A stretch of DNA of 38,450 nucleotides from the NCBI GenBank assembly GCA_028289525.1, contig JANQPJ010000318.1:1-38450 (forward strand), given 5' to 3'. The notes under the pieces were generated by a model, which was not told the origin of the DNA, did not search any database, and saw only the letters and a list, made by a program, of their open reading frames with translations. Below, one piece after another: positions 1 through 7,857 of this stretch (its first letter is position 1; each line of letters opens with the position of its first letter). Both the position numbers and the translations under genes were made by a program. This DNA comes from Pirellulales bacterium (GTDB lineage: Bacteria; Planctomycetota; Planctomycetia; Pirellulales; JAGQOS01).

Positions 1-144
1 ACGACTTTGCAGTTCTCCTGCCCCAGCCCTGGCTCAGCTTGACACCCTAGACTGCCCGATTTATCATCAAGGTTTACTCTTCTTCATCTGTGGTGTGCAT
101 CCTGCGCCTGCCACACAGGCTTATCTCTCTTTACATCGGCTTTC

Positions 145-1335
145 ATGGATCTTCCCTCGATTATCCAGATCGTTTTGGCCATCATTCTGCTGGTGTCGAT
201 GGTGGCCACCTATTTCAGCAGCAAGACCTGGCAGATTGCTCAGGTAGTGTTGGTGTTTTTGATCTTGCTGGCCTCGGCCGCCTATTGGTATTTGGCTGCC
301 GCCACTTTGAAGCTACACCAATCGCATCGCGATCAGGTTGCCCGACTGGAAGAGGAAGTCCGCGATTATGAACAGAAGATTGCCGCTTTGGCCACCGGCA
401 CCGACGATGAGTCGGTCCGCTCGGCCCTTAGCCTAGATGGAGTCGACTTGGAATCGGACGGTGTCCGCCAGCTCAAACTGGCGATTGCCAAGTTGACACT
501 CGATCGGGGTCGAGTTTGGCACGAGTGCCAAGCCCAAGACATTGGCCGTGACGGCTCGGCGACGATTGTGATTGAGAAGCCGGCCCCACACGCTATCAGC
601 GCCGAGGCCATTCTGTTCATCTTCGAAGAAGGCCCTGTGGACGAAGGGGCAAAGTATTTGGGTGAATTTAAGGTCGCCGCGGCCGACGAAGGCTCGATTC
701 AAGTGCAACCGGTCGCTCCGGCCACCAAGGAGCAAGTGGACAAGCTTTCTGGCAGCGAACTGCCCTGGGTACTGTACGAAGTGATGCCGATCGATCGGCA
801 CGACATTTTTGCCGACATGGATGAGGAAACCTTGGCGGCGATGCTGCCCGAGGCCAGTGTGCCGGAGTATCTGAAAGACGGCCAAGAGGCCGAGGCCGAC
901 GATCCGCCTGATCGAGTCATTGAAAACCGGTATGTACGCGAACTGCGCGACTATGAGTACCAGTTTGCCGAAGTCGATAAGCTGGAAGCCTTGCTAGCAG
1001 CCGACATCGAGCGGATCAAGGCCGACTCGTTACGCCTGAAGGATGCGTTGGAGAAGGTGAAGAAAAACGTCACCACCCGTGGTGTCGAGAAAGGCAAGCT
1101 CGACACCGATCTGGCAAGTTTCGTTCGCGAGCACGATTTGGTAGCCGCCCATCGTGCGGCGGTTGCTCGGCAATATACCATCCTCCAGCGGCTCGTCGCG
1201 ACGACGCTGCAAAACAATCGACGTCTGGTCGCCCGGCTTGCTCAGGCTCAACTGGACGCCGCCCAGGCCATTGATCGGCGAACTGGCCAAATCTCGGCCA
1301 CCGCACCGGCACTCGGCCAAGTCGTACGTCCCTGA
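145..1335 (+). CDS. Hypothetical membrane-anchored coiled-coil protein
   Basis: I do not recognise a named family. The 396-residue product begins with two hydrophobic segments (about residues 5-24 and 30-53) separated by a short polar loop, so it is probably anchored in the inner membrane by a hairpin. A charged heptad-like stretch follows (about 55-83, rich in E, R, K and Q), then a mixed globular-looking middle (about 85-250), then long charged helical segments (about 262-300 and 345-375) consistent with coiled coil. ATG 145 is preferred because it places the two membrane segments at the extreme N-terminus; a 93-residue frame starting at 90 is an overlapping shadow. No catalytic motif is visible. 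The next gene is 409 bases away across repeats, so the operon context gives no functional hint. A structural or envelope-organising role is only a guess. Confidence 0.8.
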   Translation: MDLPSIIQIVLAIILLVSMVATYFSSKTWQIAQVVLVFLILLASAAYWYLAAATLKLHQSHRDQVARLEEEVRDYEQKIAALATGTDDESVRSALSLDGVDLESDGVRQLKLAIAKLTLDRGRVWHECQAQDIGRDGSATIVIEKPAPHAISAEAILFIFEEGPVDEGAKYLGEFKVAAADEGSIQVQPVAPATKEQVDKLSGSELPWVLYEVMPIDRHDIFADMDEETLAAMLPEASVPEYLKDGQEAEADDPPDRVIENRYVRELRDYEYQFAEVDKLEALLAADIERIKADSLRLKDALEKVKKNVTTRGVEKGKLDTDLASFVREHDLVAAHRAAVARQYTILQRLVATTLQNNRRLVARLAQAQLDAAQAIDRRTGQISATAPALGQVVRP

Positions 1336-1479
1336 GGGGGGCCAGGCCATTCGGTCGAGCGCCAAAACAACGTGTTTGTCGGAGCCAACACTCCACTTTT
1401 CTGATTTGCCTGCCTACGATACCTTAGTGGGGCAACTCTGAACTTCTGGTTGGCACGGCGATACTCTCAACCGTTTCAA

Positions 1480-1556
1480 GCCTGAAGCGCCAGCGAAGGG
1501 ATTGGTTACTGGAAGTGGAAAAGCACCGCAAAAATTCCTTCGCTGGCGCTTCAGGC
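1480..1556. repeat. Inverted repeat, 20-bp perfect arms (GAAGCGCCAGCGAAGG family)
   Basis: The arm at 1480-1499 is perfectly complementary to 1537-1556, with a 37-base loop. The core GAAGCGCCAGCGAAGG recurs in a shorter hairpin at 5001-5050. It lies downstream of the coiled-coil protein gene and could fold in RNA, but there is no U-tract that would make a standard intrinsic terminator convincing. Confidence 0.8.
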
Positions 1557-1583
1557 TTTCAATCCGTGACTTGAGGGCGAGTT

Positions 1584-1679
1584 TTAGAGCAAATTACCAA
1601 AATGCGTGGTGATGTTTCGTCGAGAAATCCCGGTGAAGACGAGGTGTCGTCCGCCACAGTAAAAAGCAACTTGCTTTAG
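1584..1679 (+). repeat. 96-bp dispersed element, diverged copy 1
   Basis: By eye this copy is about 70 percent identical over its whole length to the 96-bp element at 5159-5254, with the same length and terminal layout: it opens with TTAGAGC and closes with TGCTTTAG. Shared internal blocks include TGTTTCGTCG, AAATCC and CGTCCGC. No transposase lies within it. It sits immediately upstream of the rhomboid gene. Confidence 0.75.
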
Positions 1680-1744
1680 GACAACGAAACACCCTGCCAA
1701 CGCAACTGGCCCACCTGTGACCCACGCGACCAATAGGACTTTCG

Positions 1745-2593
1745 ATGGGGATTTACGACCGCGAATATTCGCGTGACGAACCAACCGGTTTTCAACTGGG
1801 CGGCGACCGCATGCTGGTAACCAATTTACTGTTGGTGACCGTCGGATTGTATCTGGTCGACACGCTGCTCTTGAGCAACCGACTGACTGAGTTGGCGGCC
1901 CTACGCAGCGATGTCTTCTCGCGGCCTTGGCAGCTTTATCAACTGCTGACCTATGGATTTGCCCACGATCCGAAAAACCTGATGCATGTTGGGTTCAACA
2001 TGTTTTTTTTGTGGTTCTTTGGTCGTGACATCGAGTTGACCTACGGCCGGCGATCGTTTCTGTGGATTTACCTGACCACGATCATTGTGGCTGGTCTGGT
2101 ATGGCTGGCCTCGACCGTGGGGTCGGGCAGGCCGGGTATTCTGATCGGGGCCTCGGGCGGCACCACCGGCATCATGATGCTCTATGTGTTGAACTTTCCC
2201 CGGCGGACCATTCTCATCTGGGGTGTACTGCCGGTGCCTGCTTGGGCTTTGGGAGCCATTTATTTGTTTTCCGATATTAGCGGTGCAGTGGCGCGTCCCG
2301 ATGGCAGCAACGTGGCCTACATCGCCCACGTTGCTGGGGCCGGGTATGGCCTGCTTTATTACTACACGCAATGGAGTCTCGGCAGCTGGTTTGGCGGCCG
2401 AGTGCGGATGCCCTCGTTCAGCGGACGGCCGCGTTTGAAGGTCCATGATCCGACCGAGGACGAAGAAGCAATGACCCAAGAAGTCGACGCCATCTTGCAA
2501 AAAATTCAAACGCAAGGCCAAGAAAGCCTGACCGCAAAGGAAAAACGATTGCTAGAACGAGCCAGTCGGCGCTACCAACAAAAACATCGCTAA
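1745..2593 (+). CDS. Rhomboid family intramembrane serine protease
   Basis: This 282-residue protein is a rhomboid protease, which cleaves transmembrane substrates within the lipid bilayer using a Ser-His dyad. The catalytic serine motif GASG is at residues 135-138 (Ser137) and the catalytic histidine is His195 in AHVAGAGYG. The conserved His/Asn of the oxyanion region is present as HVGFN (His81, Asn85). About six membrane helices span residues 22-210. The soluble C-terminal tail (about 225-282) ends in a charged LTAKEKRLLERASRR stretch, resembling the small C-terminal domain (DUF6576-like) of many planctomycete rhomboids. ATG 1745 is chosen because its N-terminal arm precedes the first helix; an AGGAC lies upstream. 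The substrate is unknown. The active site looks complete, so activity is likely. Confidence 0.93.
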   Translation: MGIYDREYSRDEPTGFQLGGDRMLVTNLLLVTVGLYLVDTLLLSNRLTELAALRSDVFSRPWQLYQLLTYGFAHDPKNLMHVGFNMFFLWFFGRDIELTYGRRSFLWIYLTTIIVAGLVWLASTVGSGRPGILIGASGGTTGIMMLYVLNFPRRTILIWGVLPVPAWALGAIYLFSDISGAVARPDGSNVAYIAHVAGAGYGLLYYYTQWSLGSWFGGRVRMPSFSGRPRLKVHDPTEDEEAMTQEVDAILQKIQTQGQESLTAKEKRLLERASRRYQQKHR

Positions 2594-2644
2594 GCTCTGT
2601 CTCTGCATTCGTTCGCCGGCGCCCACAAGGAGGTACGTGCTTCG

Positions 2645-3601
2645 ATGCCGCGTAAGTTGTTTTCAGTTCGAGGGCTGCTCGTAAGCTTGGTGCTCTTAAC
2701 GCTCCTGGTTGTCTTGTGGAGGCTTCCTCGACATCAGGCCCCCCCAGCAGCAAACATCGTTGCCCACCAGCCCAGCCAGGTAACCATGATTCGATTGCCT
2801 GGCGGTACGTTTCAAATGGGCAGTCAGAACCCTCGGCACCCCGATCGGCAACCGGTGCACGAGGTGCGCGTCGGAGCATTTTGGGTCGATGTGCGCGAGG
2901 TGACCAATCGAAAATTTGCTCGTTTTGTTGCCGAAACCGGCTATCAAACCACGGCGGAACAAGCCGGCAAGAGCCGGGTATTCGAACGACGCTCAGGCAG
3001 CTGGAAGGTGGTTGCCGGGGCCGACTGGCACCATCCGACCGGCCCGGAGTCGTCGATCGCCGGACGGGAAGAATTCCCGGTCGTTCAAGTTTCCTGGTAT
3101 GACGCGGTGAGCTATTGTCGTTGGGCAGGCAAACGGTTACCGACCGAAGCCGAGTGGGAATACGCAGCCCGCGGTGGATTGCACGATGCCCGTTATCCCT
3201 GGGGCCGTGTGGAAACCCCTGACGGTCGCCTGCAGGCAAACTACTGGCAAGGCTGGTTCCCCGACCAAGATACCGGCGCCGACGGTTTTCGCAACGTGGC
3301 TCCGGTCGGCTCTTTTACGGCCAACCGGTTTGGTCTGTACGATCTGGCCGGCAATGTTTGGGAATGGTGTGCTGACTGGTACGACGAAGATGCCTATGGC
3401 TTGGCTGCAAAGGTCAACCCGCAAGGGCCGGAAACGGGACGCAACAAGGTTCGTCGTGGCGGTAGCTGGCTCTGTGCCGAAAACTACAGCGATGGCATTC
3501 AAGTTTCTGCGCGCGACGACGCTTCGCCATCGACCAGCACCAATCACACCGGGTTCCGCTGTGTGAGCGACCAACGCCCTCCGGTCGCCAAAACCCGCTA
3601 G
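2645..3601 (+). CDS. FGE-like (SUMF1/EgtB-fold) membrane-anchored protein, second catalytic Cys absent
   Basis: The 318-residue product belongs to the formylglycine-generating-enzyme/sulfatase-modifying-factor superfamily. An N-terminal hydrophobic segment (about residues 9-26) predicts export or anchoring. The fold begins with IRLPGGTFQMGS, followed by FWVDVREVTNRKFARFV, LPTEAEWEYAARGG, GNVWEWCADWY and the terminal GFRC. In true FGE two cysteines five residues apart, in a GGSxxC-x4-C arrangement, bind copper and do catalysis. Here the first is Cys277 in GGSWLC, but the position five residues later is Ser282. Classical sulfatase-activating activity is therefore doubtful; a binding or EgtB/NirV-like role is possible. 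AAGGAGGT lies about 11 bases before ATG 2645. It follows the rhomboid gene by 51 bases in the same direction. No sulfatase gene is in the window. Confidence 0.88.
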   Translation: MPRKLFSVRGLLVSLVLLTLLVVLWRLPRHQAPPAANIVAHQPSQVTMIRLPGGTFQMGSQNPRHPDRQPVHEVRVGAFWVDVREVTNRKFARFVAETGYQTTAEQAGKSRVFERRSGSWKVVAGADWHHPTGPESSIAGREEFPVVQVSWYDAVSYCRWAGKRLPTEAEWEYAARGGLHDARYPWGRVETPDGRLQANYWQGWFPDQDTGADGFRNVAPVGSFTANRFGLYDLAGNVWEWCADWYDEDAYGLAAKVNPQGPETGRNKVRRGGSWLCAENYSDGIQVSARDDASPSTSTNHTGFRCVSDQRPPVAKTR

Positions 3602-3649
3602 TCGAACACGTGGCTTGGCTAACTTTCCTAGCATTCGCCCAATCCTCAC

Positions 3650-4180
3650 ATGTATCGCCCTTACAGCTTCATTGCGTTTCAACTCGGATGGCTATCGGCC
3701 ACCTTGAGCGTCAGCCACGGTTGGCCAATGATTGGACCAGCGGTGATCGGAGTGTTGTTAGTCGCCGGTTCATTCTTGATGGTCGATCCAGGTCGACAGA
3801 TCGGCTTGATCGCCATCATCGCGCTGCTTGGCACAGCACTCGATAGCCTACTCAGTTGGAGCGAATTGGTTTGGTACGCCCATCACGATGGTCCACGGTG
3901 GCTGTGCCCGCTGTGGATAACATCGCTATGGCTAAACTTCGGCATGGCCGTGGCAGGCTGTCTCATGCCGTTGGGCCGAAATCTGGTGTTGGCGGCGGTG
4001 CTCGGCCTGGTGATCGGACCTGTGTCCTACGCAACGCTTGCTTTCCAAGGCAACCTAATCGTCAACTGGCCCGTGCCCCAGGCGATTCTGCTACTGGCCG
4101 CGCTCGGGGCCGGTTGGTTCACGCTCAGCATTTGGTTCGCCACCTTGGCTGCCGACCGCCGAGATGGAACCAACCACTAA
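3650..4180 (+). CDS. DUF2878-like integral membrane protein
   Basis: This 176-residue, very hydrophobic protein has about five to six membrane segments (near residues 10-25, 30-45, 50-70, 85-105, 112-130 and 140-165). The opening FQLGW and the mid-protein PLWITSLWLNF block resemble DUF2878 membrane proteins of unknown function. ATG 3650 starts 48 bases after the FGE-like gene, so the two may be co-transcribed. There is no strong ribosome-binding site. The family match is from memory of its layout and is not certain; membrane localisation is clear. Confidence 0.75.
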   Translation: MYRPYSFIAFQLGWLSATLSVSHGWPMIGPAVIGVLLVAGSFLMVDPGRQIGLIAIIALLGTALDSLLSWSELVWYAHHDGPRWLCPLWITSLWLNFGMAVAGCLMPLGRNLVLAAVLGLVIGPVSYATLAFQGNLIVNWPVPQAILLLAALGAGWFTLSIWFATLAADRRDGTNH

Positions 4181-4550
4181 GGCGAGCCTTCGCCCACGAG
4201 TTTCGAGGCACGGTTTACGACCGCTGCAAACCGGTATTTCAGCAATCGGCCAACGTGTGCTAAGATCCGCACAATCAAGAGCTTAGCGCCTATTCTCACG
4301 TCGCAAAACACTACCCCAGAGGGGGCCAAGACGGGGGGAACTTTGTTGTTGCATGCTGGCACCGGTGCTTATAATAACCAGCAATGAAGTTCAGCGCGGG
4401 TTCCTCGCCTGCGGGCGGTTGATTCGACATCCAGTAGATGCTACCGAGCAACCAAACCGTGAGGTGAAAACAAGGGGCGTTGGGATTTGGCCAGAACCGA
4501 CGACACATGCTCGTTGGTCTTGCCAGTAAATCGCCGAGGAGGACGATCGT
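4181..4550. other. Intergenic region, 370 bases
   Basis: I find no credible coding frame. The stretch contains a G-rich run near 4320-4340 and one promoter-like sequence (listed separately) that could drive the small membrane protein gene at 4551. No repeat of the families found elsewhere in the window occurs here. Confidence 0.5.
4346..4375 (+). promoter_or_regulatory. Candidate sigma70-type promoter for the 89-residue protein
   Basis: A perfect TATAAT is present at 4370-4375, with TTGTTG at 4346-4351 as a partial -35 box and an 18-base spacer. The leader to ATG 4551 would be about 170 bases. Only the -10 is a strong match, so this is tentative. Confidence 0.35.
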
Positions 4551-4820
4551 ATGGCTTCATTTCAATCGTCAAAACTTGGTTGGACGTGCCTGGGGTTTGT
4601 GATGGGGTACGTGTATTGCATGCTGCACGCGGCATGGAACCTATGGCCCATGCAAGATGACGCCATGTTGCATTGGGTTCGCTGGGTTGGCAAAGAAGCC
4701 ATCAAATGGGGATACGTCGGGGTTGTGACCGCGATTGCCCTGTTTGTCTCCGTGCAGTTGCTCAACATCGGCTGGACAGCCTACCAAATGTATGGCAAGC
4801 GCCACGGCCAACATCACTAG
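4551..4820 (+). CDS. Small hypothetical membrane protein, 89 residues
   Basis: No family is recognised. The protein has two probable membrane segments (about residues 9-28 and 52-73) joined by a Trp-rich linker, and a short His/Lys-rich tail. The start is well supported: GAGGAGGA lies just upstream of ATG 4551. The stop codon TAG at 4818-4820 lies inside the first arm of a large palindromic element (4817-4957), so the insertion defines or abuts the 3' end of the gene. It is probably a single-gene transcript, given the candidate promoter in the 370-base region before it. Confidence 0.72.
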   Translation: MASFQSSKLGWTCLGFVMGYVYCMLHAAWNLWPMQDDAMLHWVRWVGKEAIKWGYVGVVTAIALFVSVQLLNIGWTAYQMYGKRHGQHH

Positions 4821-4957
4821 CTGGACAGCGCCACTTTGTTGTGAACTTCTCATCAATACAAGCACGAAGCGAGGGGCGAGTGATTTTGACCGTAAAGTGT
4901 TCACTCGCCCCTCGCTTCGTGCTTGTATTCCATGTCAAAGTGGCGCTGTCCAGCTAG
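4817..4957. repeat. 141-bp double-arm palindromic element
   Basis: Two nested perfect inverted repeats share one centre. The outer arms are 4817-4838 and 4936-4957 (22 bp, CTAGCTGGACAGCGCC...). The inner arms are 4855-4882 and 4902-4929 (28 bp, starting AATACAAGCACGAAGC). The central loop is 19 bases. Related sequence occurs at 9939-9967 and 10277-10341. No transposase is encoded, so it resembles a MITE or REP-like mobile palindrome. In RNA it would form a very stable stem and may end transcripts of the small membrane protein gene. Confidence 0.9.
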
Positions 4958-5079
4958 GCTTTGTTTTAAAACGCATTCGATGCCAACGATTTGAAGGGGT
5001 GAAGCGCCAGCGAAGGAATTTCTGGCAAACGATTCCTTCGCTGGCGCTCCAGACTTCCACGGTTTTAAAACAGTGCCTA
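4955..5079. repeat. 125-bp element with imperfect terminal inverted repeats
   Basis: The ends 4955-4974 and 5060-5079 are inverted repeats with 16 of 20 positions matching. Each contains the palindrome GTTTTAAAAC (4963-4972 and 5062-5071). Inside is a hairpin of the GAAGCGCCAGCGAAGG family (arms 5001-5019 and 5032-5050, one mismatch). It overlaps the last three bases of the preceding palindrome. It is non-coding. Confidence 0.65.
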
Positions 5080-5158
5080 ACCTATAACCCCTCGAAACCG
5101 TCTCTTCTGATGAACGGCGCGGCCAGGCAACTCGCCAGGTGACGGTATCGGTCGATCC

Positions 5159-5254
5159 CTAGAGCAATTTCGGATCATTCGTAGTCGTGTTTCGTCGGAA
5201 AATCCTGGCAAAAACTAGGTCGCGTCCGCTATGGTAAAGAGCGACTCGCTCTAG
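5159..5254 (+). repeat. 96-bp dispersed element, copy 2
   Basis: The element is bounded by CTAGAGC and GCTCTAG, a 7-bp terminal inverted repeat. It is identical to the inverted copy at 10098-10192 except for two adjacent bases (CTGG versus CCAG) and the end base, and about 70 percent identical to copy 1 at 1584-1679. No transposase is present inside. Confidence 0.9.
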
Positions 5255-5604
5255 AATCGGCAGATCCCCGACAACCGGTCGTGTTGCATTCTGACAACCT
5301 GTTCGTCGGTTACGGTGCCTGTTTGTTGCCTGTAAGCAACCTTTCAATGAACTCTTTTGCGCGCCTGAGAGTCCTGTTGCGCAAACGTTTTCCAAGCATC
5401 TAAGTGCTTGTCTTCAAGCCGTTTATGGCTCCGACACGAAGTCCCCATCAGGGCTGTCAGACGGTTCGGACGAAGTGCCGGCACACGATTCGCCTTGAAA
5501 TGTAGGCTAGAAATTCCAATTTCTTGGCCCATCTGACCACTTTTTTCCCCAGGCGCACGTAGACTTCTTTATCGCTTGGCGCCGCAGCCGTAGGCCCAGA
5601 CTGA
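5255..5604. other. Intergenic region upstream of the exopolysaccharide cluster
   Basis: These 350 bases separate the repeats from the first exopolysaccharide gene. I see no coding frame with support. The promoter of the cluster is expected here, but no -35/-10 pair is good enough to list: TTGAAA at 5495-5500 has only a poor -10 partner. Confidence 0.4.
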
Positions 5605-7098
5605 ATGCAAGGACCAACCACTCCGATGAACCGTTACGCTTCGTTCGACCTCTCGACTCGCGACGTTTACCGTGTCATTTTTCGGCATCGCAAAAAGGCG
5701 GCCGCCGTTTTTCTGGGCGTGATGGCGCTCGTCTTTGTCTATGCGCTAACCGCCGCCAAGCAATACCATAGCGAGGCCAAGCTGGTCATTCGACTAGGCC
5801 GTGAAAACACGAACCTTGACGCCACGGCCACCATTGGTCAATCGCCGGTCGTGGCAGTGCCCGACTCGCGCGAGGGCGACATCGACACGGTCGTCGAGAT
5901 TCTCGGCAGCCGTTCGCTGGCCGAACGGGTTGTCGACACCGTGGGCACCGAACCCTTTCTAGGCAAACAGGTCGATGCGAAGCTTGACGTCAAACTGCGC
6001 GAACAAGTGCTGGAAACGTTCGACCAACATTTATCCGTCGAGCGCCTGCGGAAATCGAACGTCTTGCTCATTTCCTATCGGGCAGCCACTCCTCGCCAAG
6101 CACAACAAGTCGTCGAAGCCCTGGTCGAACTCTATCAGGTTGAACATCTGCGGCTGAATCGAACACCGGGCGCACTTTCGTTCCTCGAATCAGAAACCGC
6201 GCGTGTCCGAGGCGAATTACTCGGGCAAGAGCAGCGCCTACGCGAGATGAAACAACAAACTGGTCTGACCTCGCCGGACGAGCAGCGGCGGGCTCTGGTG
6301 ACCCGCATGGCCAGGCTGCAAGAAGAGCTGCTAACGGCCGAAGCTGGCCTAGCAGCTGGCGTGCCAGAAGCCCGACTAATGCACAAGTCGCTTGGCGATT
6401 TGAAGCACATTCAGGTAACGGGCCGAAATCGAGAACAAGGCAACTCGGCCGTGGAAGACGTACGGCGACAACTTTACAACCTGCAACTACGCGAACAAAC
6501 GCTGCTCTCGCGTTACACCGAACATCACGTAGAAGTGAAACAAGTGCGGCAAGAGATCGCCGGAGCGATGGCCTTGCTGCAAAAACAACCTCAAGCATCT
6601 AAGCCGGTGACTGCCGTTCGTGACAAAACGATGATCGAACGGGAACCAGCATTGTTGGCCCTGGCCAAGCGAGCTGAAAAACTTGATTCGCAGTTGGCTG
6701 CTACCCGAAGCGAGCTGCTGGCGTTGGGCGTCAATGAATCTGTGATGAGGCAATTAGAACGTGAAATTCAATTGCTGGACACCAACTATCGCAAGTATTC
6801 CGAAAATCTTGAGCAGGCACGCATCGACCAATCGCTCAAAACCCGACGCATCTCGAACATCAACGTGGTGCAGCCGGCCAGCTATAACCCTCGACCGGTG
6901 AGCCCGAACAAACCGGTGTTGCTGGCCTTGGGGCTAATTTTCGCAACGGCTAGCAGCATAACGTTCGCCCTGCTGCGCGAGGTGATGGACCACTCGCTCA
7001 AGTCGCCGGAAGAAATTGAACACAAGCTGTCGCTTCCCACCCTGATCACGATTCCTCACATCGACCGCACAGCTTTCGCATTTAGCGGAAGGAACTAA
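5605..7098 (+). CDS. GumC/Wzz-type polysaccharide chain-length (co-polymerase) protein
   Basis: The 497-residue product has the layout of polysaccharide co-polymerases that control chain length of an exported polysaccharide. A cytoplasmic N-terminus leads into membrane helix 1 (about residues 31-50), then the Wzz beta-alpha domain (YHSEAKLVIRLGR at about 56-68). A long periplasmic coiled-coil region (about 190-410) follows, then the Pro-rich PxxPVSPNKP block (about 430-440) and membrane helix 2 (about 441-460), ending in a short cytoplasmic tail. The kinase domain fused in many Wzc proteins is absent; the ATPase is encoded separately two bases downstream. ATG 5605 is the longest start; ATG 5626, giving MNRYASFDLS, is equally possible and has AAGGA 12 bases upstream. 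It is the first gene of the cluster. Confidence 0.92.
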   Translation: MQGPTTPMNRYASFDLSTRDVYRVIFRHRKKAAAVFLGVMALVFVYALTAAKQYHSEAKLVIRLGRENTNLDATATIGQSPVVAVPDSREGDIDTVVEILGSRSLAERVVDTVGTEPFLGKQVDAKLDVKLREQVLETFDQHLSVERLRKSNVLLISYRAATPRQAQQVVEALVELYQVEHLRLNRTPGALSFLESETARVRGELLGQEQRLREMKQQTGLTSPDEQRRALVTRMARLQEELLTAEAGLAAGVPEARLMHKSLGDLKHIQVTGRNREQGNSAVEDVRRQLYNLQLREQTLLSRYTEHHVEVKQVRQEIAGAMALLQKQPQASKPVTAVRDKTMIEREPALLALAKRAEKLDSQLAATRSELLALGVNESVMRQLEREIQLLDTNYRKYSENLEQARIDQSLKTRRISNINVVQPASYNPRPVSPNKPVLLALGLIFATASSITFALLREVMDHSLKSPEEIEHKLSLPTLITIPHIDRTAFAFSGRN

Positions 7099-7100
7099 CC

Positions 7101-7787
7101 ATGCTCTCCGATCTTACGACCGAAACATATTCTGGCGAGGTTCCCGTGGTGTTGCCCGAGGTCGCCTCACACTACCACACCCTGCTGGAACAACTCTCCG
7201 CCAGCAAAGATGGCAGCCGTGCCGCGATTCCCACGGTCGGGCTGACGAGTTGCTACAGCGGGGAAGGGGTTAGCACGGTTGCTTCGCAACTCGCCCTGGC
7301 GGCGGCCAATTCGTCAAGTCGCAACGTGTTGCTGATCGACGCCAACTTGGCGCGTCCCTCGGTGCGACGCCGTTTTCAACTCGACCCGGCTCCTGGCTTG
7401 GCTGAAATTTTGCTCGAAGACCGCGACTGGCAAGCCGGGATTCAGACCGCGAACATTCCCAACCTGTCGTTGCTCACTACCGGCATGCGTCAGGCCGATT
7501 TTGCCCAAGCGTTCCATGCCGAGCCAATGGCCGAATTGATTGCCAACGCGCAGGAAACGTTCGACCTAGTGGTGGTCGACATGCCACCGGTCGGTCAAGT
7601 CGCCTGCTGTACACGGTTGGCCAAACTACTGGCCGGGGTGTTGTTTGTGATCGAAGCCGAGCGTGTCCGCTGGGAAGTGGCTCAACGGACGAAAGAATTG
7701 CTTACCCGAGCGAATGTAAAACTGCTGGGCGTCGTGATGAATAAACAACTCCAACACGTTCCTGATTGGCTTTATCGAACTTTGTAA
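7101..7787 (+). CDS. CapB/BY-kinase-like P-loop ATPase partner, Walker A lysine replaced
   Basis: This 228-residue protein has the MinD/ParA-like fold of the cytoplasmic half of bacterial tyrosine kinases that work with Wzz/GumC proteins. Visible motifs are a Walker A-like SGEGVSTV (residues 53-60), a Walker A' VLLIDANLARPS, and a Walker B DLVVVDMPP. The usual GEGKST lysine is Val57, and the usual aspartate of IDADLRRP is Asn. The C-terminus has no tyrosine cluster, only YRTL. It is therefore probably a regulatory or structural partner of the chain-length protein rather than an autokinase, although some homologues with GEGVST exist in other exopolysaccharide clusters. It begins two bases after the upstream stop, with AGGAA as ribosome-binding site, so coupling is likely. 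Confidence 0.88.
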   Translation: MLSDLTTETYSGEVPVVLPEVASHYHTLLEQLSASKDGSRAAIPTVGLTSCYSGEGVSTVASQLALAAANSSSRNVLLIDANLARPSVRRRFQLDPAPGLAEILLEDRDWQAGIQTANIPNLSLLTTGMRQADFAQAFHAEPMAELIANAQETFDLVVVDMPPVGQVACCTRLAKLLAGVLFVIEAERVRWEVAQRTKELLTRANVKLLGVVMNKQLQHVPDWLYRTL

Positions 7788-7857
7788 AGGATCGCCCCAA
7801 CAAGTGCCGGCAAAAACTTCTCCCTCGATTGATTAAGCTTCTTAAGGAAAACGAACC

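Noticed and set aside
1584-1784. Minus-strand frame over the 96-bp element as a gene
   Set aside because: It overlaps the start of the rhomboid gene and has no start signal; the peptide similarity with the 5159 copy is kept only as a note in the element finding.
2418-3239. 273-residue minus-strand frame over the rhomboid/FGE-like junction
   Set aside because: It is antisense to two clear genes, rich in Arg and Pro as expected of a shadow frame, and shows no family motif.
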